A DNA stretch of 64,000 nt from Leeuwenhoekiella sp. MAR_2009_132 (GTDB taxonomy: Bacteria; Bacteroidota; Bacteroidia; Flavobacteriales; Flavobacteriaceae). Both the position numbers and the translations under genes were made by a program. The DNA lies in NCBI RefSeq assembly GCF_000687915.1, contig NZ_JHZY01000004.1:1622001-1686000 (forward strand). Reading direction: 5' to 3'. This document shows positions 47,224 to 56,274 of the stretch, one piece after another. Positions within the stretch are counted from its first letter, which is position 1. The number at the start of each line of letters is the position of its first letter. Below the pieces are notes generated by a model. That model did not search any database, was not told the DNA's origin, and saw only the letters and a list, made by a program, of their open reading frames with translations.

Positions 47224-48480
47224 ATGAGTTTTGAAGTTTACAAGTTTGGAGGCGCATCTGTTGCAAGTGCCGGCGGTGTACGTAATTTATTAAACGTTCT
47301 TAAAGAAACCGAAAATCAAGACCTTATAATAGTGGTTTCGGCGATGGGTAAGATGACTAATGCTCTGGAGCGGGTAATTGTGGCCTATTTTGAGTCTCCA
47401 AAAGGATGTATTGAAGCCTTACAGCCGGTTATTGAATTTCATTTTGCACTTGCAGGTGATTTATTTGAAAATCCTGCTGCACCCGTATTTAAAAGATTAC
47501 AAAGTCTCTTTGATGAATTGAGAGGTTTTTTAAACCGCAATAAATCTCCCGATTACGATTTTGTATATGACCAGATTGTGGGTTATGGCGAACTCTTAAG
47601 TACTACTATCGTAAACGCCTATTTACAGGAGCAAGGTTTAGGAAGCACTTGGCACGATGTAAGAGAGTATATAAAAACTGACGCGAGTTACCGAGAAGGA
47701 AAAGTAAACTGGGAACTTACGATGCGTAATCTAAGTAGAAATTTGCCTAAAAGTGGGATTCAGCTGATGCAGGGTTTTATAGGTTCTGACGCAAATGGGT
47801 TTACTACAACATTAGGAAGAGAAGGCAGTGATTATACGGCTGCTATCATCGCCTATTGTTTAAATGCTAAACAGGTAACTATTTGGAAAGATGTGCCCGG
47901 TGTTTTAAGTGCAGACCCGCGGTATTTTGAAAATGCCGTTTTACTAAAGTTTATATCCTATCAAGAAGCGATAGAACTGGCTTTTTATGGGGCGTCTGTA
48001 ATACATCCTAAAACATTACAGCCGTTGCAGCGTAAGGAAATTCCGCTTTATGTACGTTCTTTTAACGATTTTAAAGCATTAGGAACCCAGGTGAGTTTGG
48101 GTAAAGCTATAGAGCCCGAAGTGCCTTGCTATATTTTAAAAACCGGGCAGGTTTTGCTAGAGTTGGCATCATTAGATTTTTCATTTATGGCCGAAGAGAA
48201 TATTGGTGAAATTTTTAAATTACTGGGTACGTATAAAATGAAAGTAGATTTAATACAGAACTCTGCTATTAGTTTTTCGGTGTGTATAGATAATAAATAT
48301 AAAAACTTAGATGCGCTGGTTGCAAAGCTGCGGGCAGACTTCAAGGTGACTGTATATCAGGATGTATCGTTGTACACGCTGCGACATGCTACAGATGATT
48401 CTGTAAAAGTTTTAGAGTTAAATAAACAGATCTTATTAAAACAAGTTGCGCAAAATACCGTTCAACTGGTTACATTATAG
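47224..48480 (+). CDS. Aspartate kinase (second paralogue)
   Basis: A 418-aa aspartate kinase with KFGGASVAS at residues 7-15 (Ala in place of the usual Thr), GREGSDYTAAIIAY near residue 195, and WKDVPGVLSADPRYF. The C-terminus is shorter than in the paralogue at 2844 but still has about 120 residues that could hold two compact ACT units (QVLLELASLDFSFMAEEN onwards). It is transcribed after the GNAT gene. Different feedback control from the first enzyme is likely but not shown. Confidence 0.9.
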   Translation: MSFEVYKFGGASVASAGGVRNLLNVLKETENQDLIIVVSAMGKMTNALERVIVAYFESPKGCIEALQPVIEFHFALAGDLFENPAAPVFKRLQSLFDELRGFLNRNKSPDYDFVYDQIVGYGELLSTTIVNAYLQEQGLGSTWHDVREYIKTDASYREGKVNWELTMRNLSRNLPKSGIQLMQGFIGSDANGFTTTLGREGSDYTAAIIAYCLNAKQVTIWKDVPGVLSADPRYFENAVLLKFISYQEAIELAFYGASVIHPKTLQPLQRKEIPLYVRSFNDFKALGTQVSLGKAIEPEVPCYILKTGQVLLELASLDFSFMAEENIGEIFKLLGTYKMKVDLIQNSAISFSVCIDNKYKNLDALVAKLRADFKVTVYQDVSLYTLRHATDDSVKVLELNKQILLKQVAQNTVQLVTL

Positions 48481-48501
48481 GTAGCTTGCTGCGTTTTTAC
48501 C

Positions 48502-48509
48502 TATATTTG
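48502..48509 (+). promoter_or_regulatory. -7 element upstream of OlsF-like gene
   Basis: TATATTTG matches TAnnTTTG perfectly in the 138-base gap before the acyltransferase gene. The leader would be about 105 bases. Confidence 0.35.
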
Positions 48510-48618
48510 TTTTCTACCTTCTTGGTGGTCTTTTAATAGTAGGCCTTGCCTTCAAAATAATTTAGTTAAAACGATACAACCTTTATCTTTATTTAAAGGT
48601 TTTGAACACTAGCAATTA

Positions 48619-50451
48619 ATGGGATTAGTTACCGCAAAAGAAGTCGCAAAAGCAATTAATGTAGATAAATTTGGTTTTGCGGGTACATTTATGGGTTGGA
48701 CACTTATGAAAGTGCTCAAAATCTCAAAAGCAAATGAGATTTATGATCGCAATAAGCATTTGAGCGACCTAGAATTTCTGGACGCTATTCTAGGTGAATT
48801 TGAGATCGATTTTGATATACCTGAAGAAGATTTGAAAAGACTTCCTAAAAATGGAAGTTACATAACTATAAGTAATCATCCGCTGGGCGGTATAGATGGC
48901 ATACTGCTTTTAAAGCTGATGATAGAGCAGCGCCCTGATTTTAAGATTATCGCTAATTTTTTACTGCACCGTATAGAGCCGCTTAAACCCTACGTAATGC
49001 CGGTAAATCCTTTTGAAGATCACAAGGATGCAAAATCGAGCATTGCAGGATTTAAGCAAGCAATTACACATTTGAGAGATGGGCATCCTTTAGGGATTTT
49101 TCCTGCAGGGGAAGTTTCTACTTACAAAGATGACAAGTTAATTATAGATAAACCCTGGGAAGAAGCAGCGATGAAGCTCGTGAAACGTGCAGAGGTGCCT
49201 ATTGTTCCTATTTATTTTCACGCAAAAAACAGCCGACTGTTTTATCAATTATCCCGTATAAGTGATACGTTGCGTACAGCAAAATTACCTTCAGAATTAC
49301 TTACGCAGAAGAAGCGTATCATTCACGTACGTATAGGTAATCCTATTAATGTAGCAGCTCAAAAAGAGCATGCCACATTAGAAGAATTCACCGAATTTTT
49401 AAGAAAGAAAACCTATATGCTCGCCAAGACTTTTGAGAAAAAGTCAATTTTGAGTACTATTCCGCAGTCTTTAAAAGTGCCTAAAGAGCCTAAAAAGATT
49501 GTAAAAGGTGTGAAGTCTGAGCTTATTGAGGAGGAAGTTCATTTTCTTCGGGATAATGAGCGTCGCCTGTTGCAAAGCAAGAACTATGAAGTGTTTTTGG
49601 CTTCCGCCGAAATTATTCCGAATATATTAAATGAGATAGGTCGTTTGCGCGAGATCACTTTTAGAGAAGTGGGTGAAGGAACTAATGAGCCTACAGACCT
49701 AGACGGTTATGACCGTCATTATCATCACCTGTTTTTATGGGATGAAGACAATAAAAAAATCGCTGGCGCGTACCGTATGGGATTGGGTTCTCAGATTATG
49801 CCGAAACTTGGTATCAACGGTTTTTACCTTCAAAGTCTCTTTAGATTTGAGCCTGAATTGCACAAAATGATGGGCGAGAGTATCGAGATGGGGCGTGCAT
49901 TTATCATAAAAGAATATCAGCAAAAACCAATGCCTTTATTCCTGTTGTGGAGAGGTATTGTGCACACAACTTTGCGCTTTCCGGAACATAAATATCTTAT
50001 AGGAGGTGTAAGTATTAGCAATCAGTTTTCTAATTTCTCAAAATCTTTGATGATTGAATTTATGCGCTCGCATTACTACGATCCTTATGTGGCACAATAC
50101 ATTAGACCGAAAAAAGAATTTAAGGTTAAGCTGAAGGATGCAGATAAAGAGTTTGTTTTTGACGAGACAGAAGCAGACTTGAATAAGTTTGATAAAATCA
50201 TTGAAGAGATGGAAACCGGAAACCTGCGTCTTCCTGTTTTGATCAAAAAATACATTAAACAAAATGCTAAAGTAGTCGCTTTTAATGTAGATCCGCTTTT
50301 TAATGACGCAATAGACGGGTTAATGTATATACGTATAGAAGATCTTCCTGAAAGTACGGTAAAACCGGTTTTAGAAGAATTTCAGGCAGAATTAGAGCAA
50401 AAATTAGAGCAATCTAAGCGCGAGGAAGAAGAGTCTGCTAGAGAGTCTTAA
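48619..50451 (+). CDS. OlsF-like bifunctional acyltransferase (ornithine/aminolipid synthesis)
   Basis: A 610-aa fusion. The N-terminal half is a PlsC-type lysophospholipid acyltransferase with SNHPLGGIDG (HxxxxD motif) and IFPAGEVSTY; the C-terminal half, from about residue 310, is a GNAT-like hemolysin/OlsB-type N-acyltransferase (LREITFREVGEGTNEPTDLD, YRMGLG and EMGRAFI). This order equals OlsF, which in Flavobacterium and Serratia makes ornithine lipids from a single protein. The amino acid used (ornithine, glycine or lysine) cannot be read from sequence. The last 40 residues are acidic and charged. Confidence 0.85.
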   Translation: MGLVTAKEVAKAINVDKFGFAGTFMGWTLMKVLKISKANEIYDRNKHLSDLEFLDAILGEFEIDFDIPEEDLKRLPKNGSYITISNHPLGGIDGILLLKLMIEQRPDFKIIANFLLHRIEPLKPYVMPVNPFEDHKDAKSSIAGFKQAITHLRDGHPLGIFPAGEVSTYKDDKLIIDKPWEEAAMKLVKRAEVPIVPIYFHAKNSRLFYQLSRISDTLRTAKLPSELLTQKKRIIHVRIGNPINVAAQKEHATLEEFTEFLRKKTYMLAKTFEKKSILSTIPQSLKVPKEPKKIVKGVKSELIEEEVHFLRDNERRLLQSKNYEVFLASAEIIPNILNEIGRLREITFREVGEGTNEPTDLDGYDRHYHHLFLWDEDNKKIAGAYRMGLGSQIMPKLGINGFYLQSLFRFEPELHKMMGESIEMGRAFIIKEYQQKPMPLFLLWRGIVHTTLRFPEHKYLIGGVSISNQFSNFSKSLMIEFMRSHYYDPYVAQYIRPKKEFKVKLKDADKEFVFDETEADLNKFDKIIEEMETGNLRLPVLIKKYIKQNAKVVAFNVDPLFNDAIDGLMYIRIEDLPESTVKPVLEEFQAELEQKLEQSKREEEESARES

Positions 50452-50479
50452 AACAAAACTAAAGAACCTGTATATAAAA

Positions 50480-50519
50480 AAAATGTCGCTACTAACTTTA
50501 TGTTTGTAGCGACATTTTT
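50480..50519. terminator. Bidirectional terminator
   Basis: A 13-bp stem AAAATGTCGCTAC / GTAGCGACATTTT with a 13-base loop is bordered by A and T runs on both sides. It lies between the OlsF-like gene and the convergent TM2 gene. Confidence 0.85.
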
Positions 50520-50579
50520 AGGTTTTAAAATTTATATTTAAGCAATTTTACTACTGAATATAAAGAAATCCATTTAAAA

Positions 50580-50927
50580 TTAAAACCAGGGTTTTCTCCC
50601 TACCTGATAGGTTTGATAAAATTCTTCATCTGTTTTAGTAAGATAGATGATGCCTTCTATAAAACCTATAAGGCCGCCTATTCCACAAGTAACAACCGAA
50701 ACTACAATTTGAATGATGCCTTCTTTTGTGTATCCTAAAATAAATTTATGAATACCTAAGTATCCAAAAATTAATGCCAGAATACCACAGATTAATTTTT
50801 TATTCTCTCCGTGATTGGTTGTTTGATTCCAGCTTTCTTTAAAATCATTAGCAGCATTTTTTGCTCCATCGCCAAAGTTTTTAGCAGTTTCTCTGGCCTG
50901 GTCTTCGAAGTTTTTATCTTCATTCAT
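50580..50927 (-). CDS. TM2 domain protein
   Basis: A 115-aa protein with an N-terminal charged, soluble stretch (EDQARETAKNFGDGAKNA) and a C-terminal TM2 module. Two hydrophobic helices flank the DRxxR-like conserved GIHKFILGYTKEG, in the second helix CGIGGLIGFIEGIIYL. The function of TM2 proteins in bacteria is not settled. It may be co-transcribed with the VOC gene, whose start lies upstream at 51351. Confidence 0.85.
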   Translation of the reverse strand: MNEDKNFEDQARETAKNFGDGAKNAANDFKESWNQTTNHGENKKLICGILALIFGYLGIHKFILGYTKEGIIQIVVSVVTCGIGGLIGFIEGIIYLTKTDEEFYQTYQVGRKPWF

Positions 50928-50955
50928 TGATTTACTGATTTTGGTTGATTGTTAA

Positions 50956-51351
50956 TTAATTATTTTCTAAAAATACAGAATCCTTAGGTTCCCACAATTC
51001 TATTTTATTGTTTTCGGGATCTAAAATCCAACCAAATTTTCCGTATTCATATTCTTTAGTTTCTCCAACTATAGTGACGCCTTCCTCTTTGAGAATTTCT
51101 AATAATTCGGTTAAGTTTTCAACTCTAAAATTCATCATAAACGGTTTGTCACTGGGTGAGAAATATTCTGACTTTTCTTCAAAAGGGCTCCACTGCGTAG
51201 AACACTTATTGCCGTCTTTATCATGCCACCAGAATGTCCACCCGTATTGATCTGTGGGTATTCCTAAATGAGTTTTATACCATTCTTTAATCTGATCTGG
51301 ATTTTTAGTTTTGAAAAAAAATCCTCCTAAACCGGTAACTCTATTCTTCAT
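50956..51351 (-). CDS. VOC family protein
   Basis: A 131-aa vicinal-oxygen-chelate protein, opening GLGGFFFKTKNPDQIKEWYKTHLGI and closing FGWILDPENNKIELWEPKD, in which the last Glu could be a metal ligand. A first-module His is not in the usual place (Gly-Gly-Phe-Phe), so the metal site may be incomplete. It is 6 bases downstream of the MarR gene, so it is probably its regulatory target or partner. Confidence 0.88.
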   Translation of the reverse strand: MKNRVTGLGGFFFKTKNPDQIKEWYKTHLGIPTDQYGWTFWWHDKDGNKCSTQWSPFEEKSEYFSPSDKPFMMNFRVENLTELLEILKEEGVTIVGETKEYEYGKFGWILDPENNKIELWEPKDSVFLENN

Positions 51352-51357
51352 ATTATT

Positions 51358-51960
51358 TTATTTAGATTGATGTTTGGGACAATCAATTCGTCTGTCTTTT
51401 GGTTTTAATTGCACGCGCAGTTGCATACAAAAGGCGTGATTAATACCGTCAGATCTATAGGCCGTGCAGTTTGCACAAGATCTGTTTAATTGTATTGTAT
51501 TCTGCGAATTAAGTTTAGATAGTATGGAAAACAGACTATTATAAATAGCCTCTAAATTCTCTGTTTTCTCATCGTTTAAAATATTTAAAACAGGAGTTGT
51601 GTACTCTTGAATTTCAGAAACACGTTTTTTACCCTTTTCGGTAAGTTCTATATGAAATCTACGATTATCTCTAAAGTTTAGTACTTTAAGTAGAAGTCCT
51701 TGTTTTTCAAGTGTTTTTATACAATCACTAACTGTTGCTTTAGTAATTTGAAATTCGTTTACTAACCTGCTTACCGTATTATCTTTTGCTTCGTGATAGG
51801 CTATAAATAATAATAATTTTAGTTGAAGTGGAGAGAAACCGCTTTGCTTTTGCCCTTTCCAGGCGAGTATTCTAAAAGCATCTGCAAGCTTATCAAAAGC
51901 CGCAGTTGTGCGTACAGAAAGATTTTGATTTTGAAAATTAGGATCGTAAATGTGCTGCAT
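51358..51960 (-). CDS. MarR family regulator with C-terminal Cys cluster
   Basis: A transcription regulator. With the ATG at 51960 it is 200 aa. The winged helix runs from about 40 to 125 (FSPLQLKLLLFIAYHEAKD, ITKATVSDCIKTLEKQGLL and FRDNRRFHIELTEKGKKRV). The protein is extended at the C-terminus by about 50 residues with four Cys: CANC, then FCMQL and DCPKH. This spacing could bind zinc or an iron-sulfur cluster and would give redox or metal sensing, which is inference. It is followed at 6 bases by a VOC gene. Confidence 0.85.
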   Translation of the reverse strand: MQHIYDPNFQNQNLSVRTTAAFDKLADAFRILAWKGQKQSGFSPLQLKLLLFIAYHEAKDNTVSRLVNEFQITKATVSDCIKTLEKQGLLLKVLNFRDNRRFHIELTEKGKKRVSEIQEYTTPVLNILNDEKTENLEAIYNSLFSILSKLNSQNTIQLNRSCANCTAYRSDGINHAFCMQLRVQLKPKDRRIDCPKHQSK

Positions 51961-52047
51961 AAAATACCTTTTGTTACTTCTAAAATAACAAAAATGCATT
52001 AAAAATCAGCCTTTTATATAAGCTAGTTAGGAAACCGTAGTAGTTTT

Positions 52048-52980
52048 TTAAAGCTTTAAAATTTTATCTACTATTGTTTGAGAAAGTTTAACCTTGCTTT
52101 CAACCGTCCAACCCGCAATGTGCGGGGTTAAAATAACCGTATCAGCTTGAATTAAATATTGCAAGGGTTCTGGCATTTCTTCGGTAGTAAATAAATTTTC
52201 AAAAGAAAGTTTCTCGTATTCTAAAACATCGAGACCGGCACCCAGGATTTTACCAGATTTAAGAGCGTCTACAAGATCTGCCGTAACCACACTTTTACCA
52301 CGGGCAGTATTGATGAGCCAAAATGGTTTCTTAAACCCTTCTATAAACTGTTTATCAACCATCTTGTCAGTTAATGGTGTCCACGGGGTGTGCAAGCTTA
52401 AGACATCTGATTTTTCTTGTAATTCTTCAAGAGTAACCTGTCGTGCATGCGCATTACCCAAATTGGGTCTTATATCATAACACAGTACTTCACAATCAAA
52501 ACCCTGCAGTTTTTTAGCAAAGGCATTTCCCATGTTGCCATAACCTATAAGCCCTACGGTCTTTCCTTCAAGTTCTAAACCTCTATTTTTCTCCCTATTC
52601 CATTGGCCATGTCTTACTTCTGCATCTGCCAATTTCAATTTATTAAACAACATTAGGAGCATTCCCAATGCGTGTTCTCCTACTGCATTTCGGTTTCCTT
52701 CAGGAGCGGCTATAAGTTGTATTCCTTTAGATTCGGCATACGGGATATCTATACTTTCAAGACCGGCACCTACACGCGCGATAAATTTTAGGTTTGTTGC
52801 CTTGTCAATAAACTGTTTATCTATTTTAAACCTACTTCTAATTACAACACCTTCATACTCATCAATTTTTGCTTCAATTTCTTCTTTAGAAGAGGTAAAG
52901 TCTGTGTGATTACTATGACCGGCTGCCTCTAATTGTTCAATCATCAAGTCATGATTGCTGTCTATATGTAAAATTTTCAT
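52048..52980 (-). CDS. D-2-hydroxyacid dehydrogenase (phosphoglycerate-dehydrogenase-like)
   Basis: A 310-aa NAD-dependent dehydrogenase of the D-isomer-specific family. NAD binding is GLIGYGNMG; the catalytic Arg is in NTARGKSV, the Glu in GLDVLEYE, and the His in TPHIAGWT. It has no C-terminal ACT domain, so it is the short form. Phosphoglycerate (serine synthesis) is the most likely substrate in the phylum, though other 2-hydroxyacids are possible. It precedes no obvious serine-pathway gene. Confidence 0.85.
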   Translation of the reverse strand: MKILHIDSNHDLMIEQLEAAGHSNHTDFTSSKEEIEAKIDEYEGVVIRSRFKIDKQFIDKATNLKFIARVGAGLESIDIPYAESKGIQLIAAPEGNRNAVGEHALGMLLMLFNKLKLADAEVRHGQWNREKNRGLELEGKTVGLIGYGNMGNAFAKKLQGFDCEVLCYDIRPNLGNAHARQVTLEELQEKSDVLSLHTPWTPLTDKMVDKQFIEGFKKPFWLINTARGKSVVTADLVDALKSGKILGAGLDVLEYEKLSFENLFTTEEMPEPLQYLIQADTVILTPHIAGWTVESKVKLSQTIVDKILKL

Positions 52981-52999
52981 AAGTATGATAATCTGGAAA

Positions 53000-53407
53000 T
53001 TATTGATTTACTTCTTCGTAATATGCTGTAAAACCCTCAGGTACGCGTAAAGGCTTACGAGTATCCATATTCAGTAAACACCAACTCGTTATAGCGCTGG
53101 CCAATAGCTTATTATCTGCCGGTCTAAATATTTTTGTTCTACGGAACGAGCGAACACCTTCAAATTTTTCAATCCACGTTTCTATGGTGACCGCCTCTCC
53201 CTCAAATGCAGGGGCGTGATATTTAATAGTATGCTCGAGTGCTACCCAGGCATATTTTTGTAACATTTCTTCTGTAGAATTGTGTTGCCAGTGTGCTTCT
53301 GCAACATCCTGCACCCACTGAAGGTAAATTACATTATTTACGTGACCAAGACCGTCAATAGCTTCAGCAGGAACCGTTATATTAAGTTTAAATGTTTTTG
53401 CATTCAT
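53000..53407 (-). CDS. Hotdog-fold acyl-CoA thioesterase (4HBT-type)
   Basis: A 135-aa thioesterase. The 4-hydroxybenzoyl-CoA thioesterase-like core is GLGHVNNVIYLQWVQDVAEAHW with the usual aspartate region (here AIDGLGHVNN), followed by KYHAPAFEGEAVTIETWI. Probably cytosolic. The acyl-CoA substrate is not known. It is 19 bases before the dehydrogenase gene in the same direction. Confidence 0.87.
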   Translation of the reverse strand: MNAKTFKLNITVPAEAIDGLGHVNNVIYLQWVQDVAEAHWQHNSTEEMLQKYAWVALEHTIKYHAPAFEGEAVTIETWIEKFEGVRSFRRTKIFRPADNKLLASAITSWCLLNMDTRKPLRVPEGFTAYYEEVNQ

Positions 53408-53488
53408 TTCTCAAAAATACTAAACTAAATTTGGCAAGTATGTTTAACTACCTGTTTTGAGATTTATTTGGGAATATTTTAGCCTTAT

Positions 53489-54838
53489 TTAAAACCCTAG
53501 GATGAGTTTCGCCAGGCTAAAATAGATAAGAATTCCGAAGATATCATTGCTCGTGGTGATAAAAGGTCCTGTTGCAATTGCAGGATCTATACCTTTCCAG
53601 TCTAATAAGATGGGGACAAACGTACCTACCAGAGCAGCAACAATAATAACAGAAAGCATTGCCACAGCGACAGTTAAACTTAATAACCAGCCAAAACCAA
53701 ATATAAGTCCGAAGCTTACTACGAGTACTCCTAAGGCAATACCGTTAATAAGTCCTATACTTATTTCTTTAAGAAGTCGCAGCCATAAACTACCCGTTAC
53801 ATTGTCATTAGCGAGACCTTGAACAATAATCGCACTTGATTGTACACCTACATTACCGGCAACTGCTGCCACGAGTGGTGTAAAGAAAAACAGTTCGGGA
53901 TGTACCTGTAAAGCACCTTCAAAACTTTTCATAATATTTACAGCGCCCAGACTTCCTACGAGACCTAGTACAAGCCACGGTAATCGTGCCCGGGTAAGTT
54001 CCCAGGTGGTATCATCTGCTTCTGCTCCTTGTGATAAACCCGCAGCCATACGGTAATCTTCATCTGCTTCATCCCGTATAAAATCTAGAATATCATCTAT
54101 GGTAATTCTACCTAAAAGCACGCCAGAATCATTAGTAACCGGCACGGCTTCCAAATCATATTTTTGCATTAAACGGGCAACATCTTCACCAGAATCGTGT
54201 ACGTTAACCGAATCTACATTAGGAATATAAATGTCTGAAATTTTTGCATTAGCATCTGCAGTTAACAGATCTTTAAGCGAAAGTCTGCCTATTAGATGGT
54301 CTCTTTTATCAACTACATAAACGGAATGTACCCGGGTTACATTTTCGGCCTGAGCTCTCATTTTATCTACACAACCGGCAACCGTCCAGGTTTCGCGTAC
54401 ACGTATAAGCTCTTTTGCCATTAACCCCCCTGCAGAATTCTCTTCATAGAGCAACATCTCAACGATATCACGAGCATGCGCTTCATCTTCAATGGCATCT
54501 ATAACCTGCTTTTGAATCTCATCAGAGAGTTCAGATAAAAAGTCAACCGCATCATCGGTGTCTAGCTCGTTTAACTCATCTGCAATTTCCTGTGGAGAAA
54601 GATTATCAAGAATGTCTTCCCTCAGGTCTTCATCAAGCTCCATAAGAGCTTCAGAAGTAGTCTCACTATCCAGAAGTTTTACCAGATAGGTTGCTTCATC
54701 GAGATTAATCTCATCAAAAATTTCGGCAATATCCGCGTGGTGAACCTCGTCAAGAAGCTCAAGAATAGCAGCGTCATCACGAGCCTCGATTAAGTTTTCG
54801 ATTTGCTCTATAAGGTCTTCAGTAATTTCAAAAGCCAT
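53489..54838 (-). CDS. mgtE: Magnesium transporter
   Basis: A 449-aa Mg(2+) channel. The N domain with repeated acidic helices (VHHADIAEIFDEINLDEATYL) leads into two CBS domains (MAKELIRVRETWTVAGCVD and LTADANAKISDIYIPNVDS), which sense cytosolic Mg. The C-terminal five-helix pore includes LFFFTPLVAAVAGNVGVQSSA and the conserved ATGPFITTSNDIFGI segment with the pore Asp. Full length for the family. The adjacent gene on the same strand is rsmA. Confidence 0.95.
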   Translation of the reverse strand: MAFEITEDLIEQIENLIEARDDAAILELLDEVHHADIAEIFDEINLDEATYLVKLLDSETTSEALMELDEDLREDILDNLSPQEIADELNELDTDDAVDFLSELSDEIQKQVIDAIEDEAHARDIVEMLLYEENSAGGLMAKELIRVRETWTVAGCVDKMRAQAENVTRVHSVYVVDKRDHLIGRLSLKDLLTADANAKISDIYIPNVDSVNVHDSGEDVARLMQKYDLEAVPVTNDSGVLLGRITIDDILDFIRDEADEDYRMAAGLSQGAEADDTTWELTRARLPWLVLGLVGSLGAVNIMKSFEGALQVHPELFFFTPLVAAVAGNVGVQSSAIIVQGLANDNVTGSLWLRLLKEISIGLINGIALGVLVVSFGLIFGFGWLLSLTVAVAMLSVIIVAALVGTFVPILLDWKGIDPAIATGPFITTSNDIFGILIYFSLAKLILGF

Positions 54839-54880
54839 AGTTGCTCACTTAACGGGTTATTACTTAGTTTTTGGGTCTGG

Positions 54881-54888
54881 CAAATATA
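54881..54888 (-). promoter_or_regulatory. -7 element upstream of mgtE
   Basis: TATATTTG on the minus strand is a perfect TAnnTTTG in the 183-base gap between rsmA and mgtE, about 40 bases before the mgtE ATG. No -33 TTG was found at normal spacing. Confidence 0.35.
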
Positions 54889-55021
54889 AATAAACTAGTA
54901 GGAGACGAGCGTCGCATTGTGATAGATTTACCCTCTTAAAATAGCAATTATAAGAGATTCTTTAACGCTCCTAATTAGAACTATTAATGGCTTTCTAGTA
55001 AGGTATTGAAGATGCGTATTT

Positions 55022-55882
55022 TTAGTTTTTGTCTAAAAGCAAATCCTCATGTATTGCTTGAGTAAGTGCTACAAATTGATTAACATCTAATTGCTCGGGG
55101 CGCTTGTCAAAAACATCTGTAGCTCTTAATGTTTCGCTCAATTCCAGTTGTTTAAGACTGTTGCGTAAGGTTTTGCGACGTTGTTGAAACGCCATTTTTA
55201 CAACTTTAAAAAGTTCTGCGGAATCGCAAGCGAGCTCTTTATAGTTTTCTTTACGCGTAAGTTTAAGAACACCACTATCTACTTTAGGCGGCGGATTAAA
55301 AACTTCAGGTGGTACTGTAAACAGATATTCTGCATTGTAAAACGCCTGTGCCAGTACCGAAAGAATACCATAGGTTTTGCTGCCCGAAGGTGCGCAGATG
55401 CGTTGTGCCACTTCTTTCTGAAACATTCCGCTAAATTCTGGAACCTGATCTCGCCATTCTAACATTTTAAAAACAATCTGTGTAGAAATATTATAAGGGA
55501 AGTTACCCGTTATGGCAAACGACTTTTCTGCATATAGCTCACTTAAATCATATTTCAAAAAATCTGCTTCTAAAACGGTGAGCGAACCTGTTTCAAAAAG
55601 GGCAGGGTACTCAAGCGGAAAACTGTGATTGAGATATACAATAGACTCGCTGTCAAGATCCATTGCGGTGATATGGCTGTTTTTGCGTAACAGATATTTA
55701 GTTAAAACACCAGTTCCCGGTCCTATTTCTAACACCTCATTATATCCTGAATGTGTAAGAGTTTCTGCAATTTTTTGAGCAATACCTTCATCTTTTAAAA
55801 AATGTTGACCCAGATGTTTCTTTGCCTTTATGGGATCATCTGATGCAGGTTTAGAATGAGACCGGGTAAACTTTTTCTTCAT
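55022..55882 (-). CDS. rsmA: 16S rRNA (adenine1518/1519-N6) dimethyltransferase
   Basis: KsgA-type dimethyltransferase for the 3' end of 16S rRNA. 286 aa; an N-terminal basic extension precedes [22 protein letters not shown]. The SAM site is [15 protein letters not shown] and the catalytic NxxY motif is NFPYNIS. The gene precedes mgtE with a 183-base gap; the upstream neighbour DUF4286 is probably in the same operon, 33 bases away. Confidence 0.96.
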   Translation of the reverse strand: MKKKFTRSHSKPASDDPIKAKKHLGQHFLKDEGIAQKIAETLTHSGYNEVLEIGPGTGVLTKYLLRKNSHITAMDLDSESIVYLNHSFPLEYPALFETGSLTVLEADFLKYDLSELYAEKSFAITGNFPYNISTQIVFKMLEWRDQVPEFSGMFQKEVAQRICAPSGSKTYGILSVLAQAFYNAEYLFTVPPEVFNPPPKVDSGVLKLTRKENYKELACDSAELFKVVKMAFQQRRKTLRNSLKQLELSETLRATDVFDKRPEQLDVNQFVALTQAIHEDLLLDKN

Positions 55883-55915
55883 GAGTGTGATTTAGTATTG
55901 ATTATTTATGCCGTC

Positions 55916-56242
55916 TTATTGTGGCTTAAATTCAGATTGCTCGCTAATAATCTCAAGTTCTGTTCTAAATGCTACTGTTTTATCACCAAAACGGGCTGCA
56001 GCTTCTCTAAGTCGAGGTGCATCTTCTTTATAATAACGCAAAAGACTGTCTTTGCTTTTAGCAGTGTATTGTACAGAATAGGTTTTGCCACCCATTTCTT
56101 CTTCTACTAAAACTTTAGTCATTAGCGCTTTTAAAAATTTACCTGTTTGTAAGATTTCAGGAATATGCTCATTGCGCATCCAGTACAGCCAATCTTCATG
56201 AATACTGTCATCTACGTTAACCGTAACGTTATATATTATCAT
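55916..56242 (-). CDS. DUF4286 family protein
   Basis: A 108-aa soluble protein that is small, acidic and without membrane segments. MIIYNVTVNVDDSIHEDWLYWMRNEHIPEIL and YSVQYTAKSKDSLLRYYKED are the DUF4286 hallmarks. It resembles ferredoxin-like ABM folds. It lies between the TPR-protein gene and rsmA, an arrangement found in many Bacteroidetes. Function unknown. Confidence 0.85.
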   Translation of the reverse strand: MIIYNVTVNVDDSIHEDWLYWMRNEHIPEILQTGKFLKALMTKVLVEEEMGGKTYSVQYTAKSKDSLLRYYKEDAPRLREAAARFGDKTVAFRTELEIISEQSEFKPQ

Positions 56243-56274
56243 AGGGAATTTTATTTTGTGAGGGCAAAGATACC

